A stretch of 9,763 nt of DNA from Nitrospira_G sp035457545 (GCA_035457545.1 DATIBM010000009.1:1-9763); one strand, 5' to 3'; shown: positions 1 through 6,230, counted from the first letter of the stretch. Notes: a model not told the origin generated them from the sequence alone. A program made the numbers and translations.

Positions 1-2028
1 AAGCTCCTCGAACAGCGCACGGTCCATCACGATCTTTCCGCCGTCGGTCGCGTAATCGTAAAACACCCCCAGGACGGGAAAGGCCTGTTCTCCGGCCGGC
101 GTCGGCAGCACGATCTCGTCCCCGTCATCGAGATGCAGGGCCGTCGCCAGCACTTCGGAGATCACAACGCCGCGGCGCGCGACCGCCTCCTGTAGAACCG
201 CTTTCGACTCGCCGTGGACGAACAGATATCGGCTCCGTTGCGCATGGAGCGCCAAATCTCTGGCGACGATCGACCGAAGACGCCCCGCCAACTCGATCCG
301 GAGGTCCCGATAGGTATCGACTGCCTCCACGCCGGGAGTCTGGGCGATCCGGTCCGTCCAGACGCGGGGAATCAAAACGTCGCGACCGCCTTCATGCCCC
401 GCGTAGGGCCACCCACCGGGCGCGACGATCAGGTCCGCGACCACGGTCTGATCGATCCAGACCTCCACGGTCTTGCGGAAGCTCTGGATCATCAACACCA
501 CCCCGACCATGATGGCCAACCCGATCATCAAGGCGGAGACGGTGACACCGTTCCGCCCGGGCGACCTCGCCGCTGTTTGGACGGCCAGAAACGGGAGCAT
601 GGCCCTGGGGTGGGTTTTCCACCGATTCAACCCTCCGAACAGGCTCCTGCCGGCAGAAGCATGAATCAGCAGAGGCGTCAGGAACGAAAACCCGATCAGG
701 AGCAAAAGGACGGAAAGATACCCTCCTACAGGGATCGTTCCGACCGGAGGGACAATCGACAACAGGGCAGAGGCGCTCAAGAGCATCAGCCCGATAAAGC
801 CATGCCGAGAGGGTCGAATAGGTCGGGCCGAGTCGTATCCGCCGCCCGACAGCGCCTGCACCACCTCCGTGCGGGCGGCTTCGATGCTCGGCCCCAGGGC
901 GCCCAACAATGAAAAGCCCGTCCCCAGGATCAGGCCTCGCATGATCAGGGGCAGGGCATCAACAGATGTATTCGCGCCGGGCGAGACCGCGACATAGAGA
1001 TCCGTCACCGTTCGGCCGACCAGCAGGACCAAGCGATCGGCCAACGCCAGGCCGAGGAGGCTGCCCAGCACCCCTCCCACCATGCCGAACAGGGCGCCCT
1101 CGATCAGAAACAGGCCGGCGAGCGCCGGCTCCGTCATCCCGATCGCGCGCAGGATGCCGATCTCCCGACGGTGCTGCGCAACCGAGAACGACAGCGTGTT
1201 GTAGATCAAGAATCCTCCCACCAGCAGCCCCACCAGGCTCAGCATCAGGAGATTGAGCCGGAATGCCTGGATCATCGCGTCCACCTGCTCCCCCCGTTGC
1301 GCCGGTCGCTTGGCATGGAGCGAGGGTGGCAGCAGCGCCTCGACCTTTCGTTGTACGGTCTCCAGGGACTGTTCCTCTCCGACCAAGATCTCAATTCGAT
1401 CCACCTCTCCCACCCGCCCGAAGAGTTCCTGAGCCTCGGCGATATCCATGACCGCCAGATCGTCCCATACTGACGACCCACGCGAGGTTCCCTCCAGGAT
1501 GCCGGCCACGGTCAGCCGTTGCGGCTCGACCCCGGCGATCACATCCAGGTCCCGGCCAGGCCGCGCGCCGAGGCGTTCGGCCAATCGATGTCCAAGCAGA
1601 ACCGCATCCGATTCGAACCACCGAAGAGAGGAAGAGTCCAGCCGATCATCCTTCGCGCGCACGGGCTTGATCCGTTCCAGCTCGAGCAGATCCAGAGCCA
1701 GGACAGAAAAAGCCAGACCGGACGAGGGGTGGCGAAGTCCTTCCTGGAGCACCGGCACGGCGGCGGCCACCCCTGCAATGCCACGCAAGGGCACGATGAT
1801 GTCCTCCGCAAGACTCCCCCTGTCGGAGACCACCTCCAGCCTCGCCCCGCCGGCGACCTCGAGCACCGCCTCCTGGAACGACTCCAACACCACCCGATTG
1901 GCGCTTTGGAGCCCCACCGGCGCGGCAACCCCCAGGCTCACGCCGACGAGAGTCAGAATCGTGCGAAGCGGGTGGCCCGCGACGTGGCCCCTGGCCAATC
2001 GCCAGGTGCAAAGCAGGAGCCCGATCAT
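1..2028 (-). CDS. FtsX-family ABC transporter permease, large form (3' end outside window)
   Basis: I translated one continuous minus-strand frame of 676 codons with no stop that runs off position 1, so the protein is truncated only by the window edge. The ATG at 2028 has GAGGGG six bases upstream. Visible architecture: a membrane segment at about residues 22-42; a periplasmic domain at about 45-255; three membrane segments at about 258-282, 302-335 and 360-382; two more at about 410-430 and 436-456; another at about 494-516; then a second periplasmic domain from about 520 to the edge. The FtsX-type cytoplasmic loop HRREIGILRAIGMT is at 287-300. The family usually has about 800-850 residues and ends with three more membrane helices, which should lie left of the window. 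Such permeases pair with LolD-like ATPases and move lipoproteins or other envelope substrates. The likely partner is the ATPase at 3406-4122, separated from it by the dehydrogenase gene. The substrate is unknown. Confidence 0.9.
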   Translation of the reverse strand, partial: MIGLLLCTWRLARGHVAGHPLRTILTLVGVSLGVAAPVGLQSANRVVLESFQEAVLEVAGGARLEVVSDRGSLAEDIIVPLRGIAGVAAAVPVLQEGLRHPSSGLAFSVLALDLLELERIKPVRAKDDRLDSSSLRWFESDAVLLGHRLAERLGARPGRDLDVIAGVEPQRLTVAGILEGTSRGSSVWDDLAVMDIAEAQELFGRVGEVDRIEILVGEEQSLETVQRKVEALLPPSLHAKRPAQRGEQVDAMIQAFRLNLLMLSLVGLLVGGFLIYNTLSFSVAQHRREIGILRAIGMTEPALAGLFLIEGALFGMVGGVLGSLLGLALADRLVLLVGRTVTDLYVAVSPGANTSVDALPLIMRGLILGTGFSLLGALGPSIEAARTEVVQALSGGGYDSARPIRPSRHGFIGLMLLSASALLSIVPPVGTIPVGGYLSVLLLLIGFSFLTPLLIHASAGRSLFGGLNRWKTHPRAMLPFLAVQTAARSPGRNGVTVSALMIGLAIMVGVVLMIQSFRKTVEVWIDQTVVADLIVAPGGWPYAGHEGGRDVLIPRVWTDRIAQTPGVEAVDTYRDLRIELAGRLRSIVARDLALHAQRSRYLFVHGESKAVLQEAVARRGVVISEVLATALHLDDGDEIVLPTPAGEQAFPVLGVFYDYATDGGKIVMDRALFEEL

Positions 2029-2055
2029 CCCGTTCCCCTCATGGGCAGGCTCTCC

Positions 2056-2078
2056 CCGCCGGGTGAAGGAGCCGGCGG
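2056..2078 (-). promoter_or_regulatory. GC-rich hairpin in the permease leader
   Basis: CCGCCGG (2056-2062) and CCGGCGG (2072-2078) form a perfect 7-bp stem around a 9-nt loop. It lies 28-50 bases upstream of the permease ATG, just before the ribosome binding site at 2035-2040. No T-run follows it on the minus strand, so it is not a standard terminator. It may affect translation or RNA stability of the permease message; that role is inference. Confidence 0.35.
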
Positions 2079-2093
2079 ATCTTGAACAGGAAA

Positions 2094-2116
2094 AAAACCA
2101 CAGGCCTAGGGGTTTT
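2094..2116. promoter_or_regulatory. imperfect dyad between permease and luxR-type gene
   Basis: AAAACC (2094-2099) and GGTTTT (2111-2116) are inverted arms around an 11-base centre that contains the palindrome AGGCCT. The centre lies about 59 bases before the predicted start of luxR transcription and upstream of its -35 box. That placement would suit an activator or operator site shared by the divergent permease and regulator genes. On the minus strand the right-hand side ends in seven T residues, so a weak terminator of read-through from the dehydrogenase gene is the alternative. The stem has only two G-C pairs. Confidence 0.25.
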
Positions 2117-2128
2117 ACCAGCAGGTAG

Positions 2129-2157
2129 TTTACAGAGGCCGTCGGCTGTGCTAGGCT
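2129..2157 (+). promoter_or_regulatory. sigma70-like extended -10 promoter of the luxR-type gene
   Basis: TTTACA (2129-2134), a 17-base spacer and TAGGCT (2152-2157), preceded by TG at 2149-2150, form an extended -10 promoter. Transcription would begin near 2164, about three bases before the ATG at 2167. No Shine-Dalgarno sequence is visible close to the ATG. The message is therefore predicted to be leaderless or nearly so. Confidence 0.5.
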
Positions 2158-2166
2158 GACAGCATT

Positions 2167-2466
2167 ATGAGGACGCGACGAAAGACAACCAAACGAGCCA
2201 GATCCCGAGTCAGGTCACGCGCCCATGCGGCAAGCACGCGTTCGGTCCCGAGGCTGGCCCTGACGCCTCGCCAGAAGGAAATCCTGCGCTGTGTGGCTCA
2301 AGGCCTGACGAACCGCGAGACGGCGCACCGGCTGCGGATCAGCGTGCGCACGGTCGAGGTGCACCGGTTCAACCTCATGCGGCGGCTGGGGGTCCGGAAC
2401 GTGGCGCAGTTGCTCCGCCAAGCCTTGGTGCACAAGTTCCTTCCGAAAAATTTCCTCGCCCGGTAG
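2167..2466 (+). CDS. stand-alone LuxR-type (GerE-like) DNA-binding protein
   Basis: The 99-residue protein is almost only a LuxR-type helix-turn-helix domain (about residues 32-92). It begins LTPRQKEIL, continues GLTNRETAHRLRIS and has a recognition-helix region RTVEVHRFNLMRRLGV. No receiver, PAS or autoinducer-binding domain is present, so it resembles the short GerE-like regulators rather than NarL or LuxR proper. The first 29 residues hold about ten Arg and two Lys, a strongly basic tail that may add non-specific DNA contact. It is divergent from the permease gene (138 bp between start codons) and ends 10 bp from the convergent dehydrogenase gene. By context it may regulate the permease or itself; that is inference. 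The HTH call is firm, the target is unknown. Confidence 0.85.
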   Translation: MRTRRKTTKRARSRVRSRAHAASTRSVPRLALTPRQKEILRCVAQGLTNRETAHRLRISVRTVEVHRFNLMRRLGVRNVAQLLRQALVHKFLPKNFLAR

Positions 2467-2476
2467 GCTTGGCGCC

Positions 2477-3409
2477 TCAGAGCTCCCGCAGCTTCCCCCG
2501 GCACGAATCGACCGATCCGTACCCTTTTTGCGCCAGGACCGCCGCGAGTTCCCGCTCCAGCCGCTCAAACACGTCCAATCCTTCTTCGACCAGCGCCGTC
2601 CCGATCTGAACGGCGGACGCTCCACATAGCATGTGCTCGAACGCATCGATGCCCCGAACGACCCCGCCCGTCCCGATAATCGGCATCCGGCCTTCCAGCA
2701 GCTTCCAGAAGGCCCGAACGTTGGCCAGGGCCACCGGCTTGATGACGGCTCCGCCGAGTCCGCCGAATCCGCCTTTGGGTTTGATCACCGCCGCTTCCCG
2801 GTCGGGATCGACGACCAGTGCATTGCCGACCGAATTGATCAGCGAGAGAAAGTCCACGTCCGTGCGACGGATCACCTCCGCCATCACCTGATGGTGCGCG
2901 GGATCGAAATAGGGGGGCAATTTCACCCCCATGGGCACGCTGATCAGAGACCGGACTCGCTTGAGCAGCCGCTCCGAGGCTTCGGGATCGTAGCCGATTT
3001 GCGGTTTCCCGGGAATGTTCGGACAGGACAGGTTCACTTCGATCAGGTCCGGCCGGCTGGCGTTGATCTCCTTGGCGATGACGACGAAGTCGTCCTCGCA
3101 CAGGCCGGCCACGCTGGCGATGACGGGCTTCTTGAAGCTCCGCAGCGCAGGGATCATCTCCGCATAGGCGAGATACCCCAGATTCGGCAAGCCCATGGAA
3201 TTGATCGACCCCGATGGAAAGCCGAAATACCGGGGCTCGGGGTTGCCCTGTCTGGCTTCCACGGTCATCGATTTGGTGACGATGGCGCCGGCGCGAGACC
3301 GGCCCAACCGCTCCAATTCTTCGCGCGTGACGCAGAGCGCCCCGGCGGCGTTCATGAAGCAGGAGGGAAAGCGAACTCCCGCGATGGTGGTCGATAAGTC
3401 AGGAGTCAA
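2477..3409 (-). CDS. pyrD: dihydroorotate dehydrogenase, class 1A (fumarate type)
   Basis: This FMN enzyme oxidises dihydroorotate to orotate, the fourth step of pyrimidine synthesis. The 310 residues match cytosolic class 1A enzymes such as Lactococcus PyrDA along their whole length. Lys46 (TKS), the substrate loop NSMGLPN at 70-76, NLSCPN at 126-131 with catalytic Cys129, Lys163, the INS motif with Asn192, and the FMN phosphate region GTGGV at 246-250 are all present. The catalytic Cys identifies class 1; membrane class 2 enzymes use Ser and carry an N-terminal helix that is absent here. A single-chain class 1A enzyme would normally use fumarate; class 1B needs a PyrK partner, and none is seen in the window. 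The start is TTG, overlapping the ATPase stop as TTGA, with AGGA six bases upstream, so translational coupling is likely. Placement beside ABC transporter genes is unusual. Confidence 0.92.
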   Translation of the reverse strand: MTPDLSTTIAGVRFPSCFMNAAGALCVTREELERLGRSRAGAIVTKSMTVEARQGNPEPRYFGFPSGSINSMGLPNLGYLAYAEMIPALRSFKKPVIASVAGLCEDDFVVIAKEINASRPDLIEVNLSCPNIPGKPQIGYDPEASERLLKRVRSLISVPMGVKLPPYFDPAHHQVMAEVIRRTDVDFLSLINSVGNALVVDPDREAAVIKPKGGFGGLGGAVIKPVALANVRAFWKLLEGRMPIIGTGGVVRGIDAFEHMLCGASAVQIGTALVEEGLDVFERLERELAAVLAQKGYGSVDSCRGKLREL

Positions 3410-4122
3410 GCGGTGTCCTGTGGCAGCGTCTTTGGGGGGTGGTCGTGAAGCAACCCGTCCTTCATCCGGCAGAGGCGATCGGCCTGCCTGGCCGCCGCAT
3501 CACTGTGCGTGGCCAGCATAATAGTGCAGCCGAGTTGGCGCGGCAAGCTTCTCAAGAGCGCCAGGATCTCCGCGGCCGTTCGTGAATCCAGGTTGCCGGT
3601 CGGCTCGTCCGCGATGAGGAGTCTCGGCCTGTGCACGACCCCCCGCGCAATGGCGACCCGCTGCTGTTCTCCGCCGGACAGCTCACTCGGCCTGTGCTTG
3701 GCCCTCTCGCGAAGGCCGACCAGGTCCAGACATTCCGCCACACGGGACGACAGGCTGCGGCGCATAGAGCCGCTCAGCAACAGCGGCATCGCCACGTTTT
3801 CTTCGGCCGTCAAGGCCGGCAAGAGGTGAAAGGCTTGAAACACGATCCCGATCAGATCCCGTCTTGCTCTGGTCCATTGCAGGGAAGACCAGCCTCCGGT
3901 CGGTTGCCCATCCAGAATAATGTCGCCGGAGGTCGGCCGGTCGAGCCCGGCCACCAGATTCAACAGGGTGCTCTTGCCGCAACCGCTGGGACCGGTCAGC
4001 GCAAGAAACTCTCCGGCCCCCACGGACAGCGTCACGCCGCGCAAGGCGTGGACCGGCACAGGCCCCCGATCGTAGATCTTGCTCACGGCGCGTAATTGCA
4101 CGATGTCGGTCCGGATCGACAT
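3406..4122 (-). CDS. LolD-like ABC transporter ATP-binding protein
   Basis: This 238-residue ATPase would power an FtsX-type permease. It has Walker A GPSGCGKST (44-52), the Q-loop glutamine at 96, the signature LSGGEQQR (148-155), Walker B LLIADEP (168-174), a D-loop NLDS and the switch histidine at 206. The PTGNLD stretch and overall length are typical of the LolD/MacB/FtsE group. The stop codon overlaps the TTG start of the dehydrogenase gene. No strong ribosome binding site precedes the ATG, and a predicted promoter lies only a few bases upstream. The probable permease partner is at 1-2028, because the MacB-like permease at 6530-7765 already has its own ATPase. That pairing is inferred from gene order. 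Confidence 0.92.
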   Translation of the reverse strand: MSIRTDIVQLRAVSKIYDRGPVPVHALRGVTLSVGAGEFLALTGPSGCGKSTLLNLVAGLDRPTSGDIILDGQPTGGWSSLQWTRARRDLIGIVFQAFHLLPALTAEENVAMPLLLSGSMRRSLSSRVAECLDLVGLRERAKHRPSELSGGEQQRVAIARGVVHRPRLLIADEPTGNLDSRTAAEILALLRSLPRQLGCTIMLATHSDAAARQADRLCRMKDGLLHDHPPKTLPQDTA

Positions 4123-4143
4123 GGAGAAGCGGGCTCGTATAGC
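4116..4143 (+). promoter_or_regulatory. sigma70-like promoter toward comF
   Basis: TCGACA (4116-4121), a 16-base spacer and TATAGC (4138-4143) match five of six and four of six consensus bases. The -35 overlaps the divergent ATPase start codon. Transcription would begin near 4150, upstream of all plausible comF starts (4153, 4189, 4225). Confidence 0.4.
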
Positions 4144-4144
4144 A
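4136..4144 (-). promoter_or_regulatory. extended -10 element upstream of the LolD-like ATPase gene
   Basis: Read on the minus strand, TGC followed by TATACG (4144 to 4136) makes an extended -10. No good -35 box lies 16-18 bases upstream. Transcription would begin near 4129, about seven bases before the ATG at 4122, too short for a usual ribosome binding site. The core overlaps the plus-strand -10 of the comF-side promoter. Confidence 0.35.
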
Positions 4145-4188
4145 TATCCGCCATGCCGGTTGCACCTTTCAGCCTGACGGTGAGTTCG

Positions 4189-4941
4189 ATGGCTCCACGG
4201 TCATGGCCGGCGCGGCTGGGAGCCATGGGGCGGCGCATCCTCAATCATATCCTGCCCATGTCGTGCGGCGCCTGTGGGACCGGCTTGACCGATGACCCCC
4301 TGCCGTTCGTCTGCCGCTCCTGTTGGGCACGGATCGCGCCGCTGCCGCAACCTCGCTGTCCTCGCTGCGGGTTCCCGTTCGCCTCGCCGGTCGCCCTGAC
4401 CTATAGTCCCGACCATACCTGCGCAACCTGCCGCCGCCGAAAGCCCTCCTATACCCGCGCCTGGTCGCTTTTCCCGTACGAATCCCCGCTTCGGGACCTG
4501 GTTCATTTCCTCAAGTACAAAAACAAGATGGTCCTGGGATCGGTCTTGGGCCGTTTGATGTGCGACCACCTTCCGGCTTTTCCAGACCTTGACCTGGTCG
4601 TGCCTGTCCCTCTGGCTCCCCATCGCCTGCTGGAGCGGGAGTACAACCAGTCCCTGCTGCTGGCGGATGCCATCGCCCGCGCCATCGGCAAACCCCTGGA
4701 CTGGTCCAGCCTCGTTCGTATCCGGCAGACCACGCCCCAGACGGCGCTCCCCCGCAGGGCTCGGCTCAAAAATCTTCGCCGGACCTTCGCGGTGGCCAGG
4801 CCGGAGCGAATCTCCGGCCGGCGCGTGCTGTTGGTCGATGATGTTTTCACAACCGGCACGACGGTCAACGAATGTGCCAAAACCTTGCGCAAGGCCGGCG
4901 GCGCCGAGGTGTACGTCGTGACGCTGGCCCGAACCTTGTAG
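4189..4941 (+). CDS. comF: ComF-family phosphoribosyltransferase-like protein
   Basis: The protein has the two ComF parts. At the N terminus are four CxxC pairs (Cys 26/29, 42/45, 57/60 and 78/81), likely to bind zinc. The C-terminal type I phosphoribosyltransferase fold includes PVPLAPHRLLEREYNQS and the PRPP-binding motif VLLVDDVFTTGTT at 213-225. ComF proteins are needed for DNA uptake in naturally competent bacteria, and relatives such as GntX also occur in non-competent species, so competence cannot be concluded. The start is uncertain. ATG 4189 has GGTGAG four bases upstream; ATG 4225 gives the usual family length but its GGGAG is only two bases away; ATG 4153 would be nearly leaderless from the predicted promoter. 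The longest open frame begins at 4096 but would overlap the divergent ATPase gene. Confidence 0.88.
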   Translation: MAPRSWPARLGAMGRRILNHILPMSCGACGTGLTDDPLPFVCRSCWARIAPLPQPRCPRCGFPFASPVALTYSPDHTCATCRRRKPSYTRAWSLFPYESPLRDLVHFLKYKNKMVLGSVLGRLMCDHLPAFPDLDLVVPVPLAPHRLLEREYNQSLLLADAIARAIGKPLDWSSLVRIRQTTPQTALPRRARLKNLRRTFAVARPERISGRRVLLVDDVFTTGTTVNECAKTLRKAGGAEVYVVTLARTL

Positions 4942-4970
4942 CACCCGGTTTCCCCTTTTCTCTCCTTCTG

Positions 4971-4980
4971 CTTTGCAAAG
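4971..4980. promoter_or_regulatory. perfect palindrome next to the mraZ promoter
   Basis: CTTTGCAAAG is a perfect 10-base palindrome ending four bases before the -35 box of the mraZ promoter. It could be an operator or activator half-site, but ten bases can be palindromic by chance. The TGGG repeats that form known MraZ operators were not seen here. Confidence 0.25.
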
Positions 4981-4984
4981 TGGC

Positions 4985-5013
4985 TTGACAAGATGGCCTC
5001 GTCCTCCTACGAT
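4985..5013 (+). promoter_or_regulatory. sigma70-like promoter of mraZ
   Basis: A perfect TTGACA (4985-4990), an ideal 17-base spacer and TACGAT (5008-5013, four of six) make the best promoter in the window. Transcription would start near 5020 and give a leader of about 90 bases before the mraZ ATG. It probably also serves the rusA-like gene downstream. Confidence 0.6.
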
Positions 5014-5036
5014 GGCCCCATCAGCGAACCTTCCAA

Positions 5037-5056
5037 GCCCGTTTCACCACACGGGC
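5037..5056 (+). promoter_or_regulatory. hairpin in the mraZ leader
   Basis: GCCCGT (5037-5042) and ACGGGC (5051-5056) pair perfectly around an 8-base loop in the predicted mraZ leader RNA. No T-run follows, so it is not a standard terminator. A regulatory role is only a possibility. Confidence 0.25.
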
Positions 5057-5110
5057 GGTCGTCACCATCATCCGAGCAACGCCGGTTCCGGTTTCAGGTA
5101 TCGAACGACG

Positions 5111-5593
5111 ATGGATCTTGGCAATCTGAGAGAAGAGAAGCGAGGCCAGTCGTACTTTGCCGGAGAGTACCTCTGCAAGGTGGATGAGAAGGGCCGCTTT
5201 ATCATGCCTTCACCCATTCGAGAGCAAATCGAGGCGGAAGCCAGAGGCGTGGTGTTCCTCAAGGGTCCGGAGCAATCCCTGTGGATCTACACCGCTCCCG
5301 AGTGGGAGCGCGTGCTCGGCCGTATGCAGAGCAAATTGGATGAAGATCAAAGCCGCCTGTTCATGCACTTTATCGTGTCGGAAGCCGGCAATTCCGATCT
5401 CGATAAGACCGGGCGCGTGCTGATCCCCGGCCGTCTGCGCAAGCTGATCCCGCTGGATGAAGATCAAGAAGTGGTCCTGGTCGGCATGTATCACCGGATC
5501 GAGCTCTGGAATCCCTCGGACTGGCGCCGCTACATCAGCAAAACCGAAGATCACTACGAGCAAAACATCGGCAAGATCCTGAACCTGTTGTAA
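5111..5593 (+). CDS. mraZ: MraZ transcriptional regulator
   Basis: MraZ is a ring-forming DNA-binding protein with two AbrB-like swapped-hairpin domains. It usually represses its own promoter at the head of the division and cell-wall (dcw) cluster. This 160-residue copy has both diagnostic DxxxR motifs, DEKGR at 25-29 and DKTGR at 98-102, and the typical GEYLCKVDEKGRF opening. The ATG at 5111 adds about 15 residues before the point where most MraZ proteins begin; no start codon lies closer to the conserved region, so a short extension seems real. The frame stays open upstream to about 4973, but that would cover the promoter and leader. AGG lies 12 bases before the ATG, so the ribosome binding site is weak. 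No rsmH follows; the next gene is rusA-like, 25 bases downstream. Confidence 0.93.
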   Translation: MDLGNLREEKRGQSYFAGEYLCKVDEKGRFIMPSPIREQIEAEARGVVFLKGPEQSLWIYTAPEWERVLGRMQSKLDEDQSRLFMHFIVSEAGNSDLDKTGRVLIPGRLRKLIPLDEDQEVVLVGMYHRIELWNPSDWRRYISKTEDHYEQNIGKILNLL

Positions 5594-5618
5594 GCCTCGG
5601 CCGTCCCGTCTTCCTCTC

Positions 5619-6230
5619 GTGACCCGCAAACAGACTCGATACCCCGTCGCTGTACGCGTCGTATCCTATCGCAGCAGCCCCGCCGTTTCGTCGGCTCCCG
5701 TGCTCCCTCTCGTTGGGCCTGTCCCAGTCTCGTCCGCCAGATCTGAGTCTCGTCGAAAAGCCCTTCCGTTCCAAGTCAAGAAAAGACAACCGGCATCGAC
5801 TCCACCGGTCCCTTATCCGTACCCTCGCATCTCCGACACCTGTTTGGAAGCGATCCTCCCCATCCCCCCCAGCATCAATCACCAATATGCGACGGTCAAC
5901 GGCCGCCGCGTGTTGACTGCCGCCGGCCGCACGTACAAAGCCGAGGTCGCCCAATTGGTAGCGGTCGGACTCGCCCGCTTTCCCCGGCGAGCCTCCTTCT
6001 TGGACAGGGTCCAGTCGGCCTCCCTGTCGCTCACGATCCGATTTTGTTTCAGCTCGGCGCTGCGGCGGGACGTGGATAGCGGCCTCAAGATCGCACAGGA
6101 TGCGCTCTGCGCGGGATTGGGGCTCAACGACAACCGGATCACGGAAATCCACCTGTACAAGCGGCAGGATAAGGACCAGCCGCGAATCGAGGTGACGCTG
6201 TCGTTGTTGGATCGGCCCCTTGCCACTTGA
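5619..6230 (+). CDS. rusA: RusA-family Holliday junction resolvase (start uncertain)
   Basis: RusA-type enzymes are small Mg-dependent nucleases that cut Holliday junctions symmetrically. From about residue 76 the protein follows the family: the substrate loop LPIPPSINHQY, then RRDVDSGLKIAQDAL and LNDNRI. The catalytic acidic residues and lysine of E. coli RusA correspond to Asp151, Asp153, Lys157 and Asp171, so activity is likely. RusA is about 120 residues; here the open frame from GTG 5619 adds about 75 residues rich in Pro, Ser, Arg and Val. By hand count, G or C at the third codon position is about 59% in that stretch and about 78% in the first 50 core codons, and no ribosome binding site precedes the GTG. 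The true start may be TTG 5844, which would give 128 residues. Best known from prophages, it is here behind mraZ with no phage genes nearby. Confidence 0.82.
   Translation: MTRKQTRYPVAVRVVSYRSSPAVSSAPVLPLVGPVPVSSARSESRRKALPFQVKKRQPASTPPVPYPYPRISDTCLEAILPIPPSINHQYATVNGRRVLTAAGRTYKAEVAQLVAVGLARFPRRASFLDRVQSASLSLTIRFCFSSALRRDVDSGLKIAQDALCAGLGLNDNRITEIHLYKRQDKDQPRIEVTLSLLDRPLAT

Noticed and set aside
214..912. Plus-strand open frame of 232 codons
   Set aside because: It is antisense to the FtsX-family permease and has shadow-like composition with no recognisable domain.
392..2011. Several short open frames on the minus strand that suggested a broken or frameshifted permease gene
   Set aside because: Hand translation from ATG 2028 gives 676 codons with no stop in a single frame. 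The short frames are out of phase with it.
2094..2116. Rho-independent terminator
   Set aside because: The stem has only two G-C pairs and an 11-base loop, too weak for a confident call; kept only as a low-confidence dyad.
4201..4944. Minus-strand open frame of 247 codons
   Set aside because: It is the antisense shadow of comF, whose cysteine pairs and PRPP motif are unmistakable on the plus strand.
4973..5110. Upstream in-frame extension of mraZ
   Set aside because: It would cover a good TTGACA-N17-TACGAT promoter and encodes Pro/His/Ser-rich sequence unlike any MraZ N terminus.
4942..5110. Search for MraZ-box TGGG repeats
   Set aside because: No series of TGGG at regular spacing was found on either strand by eye.
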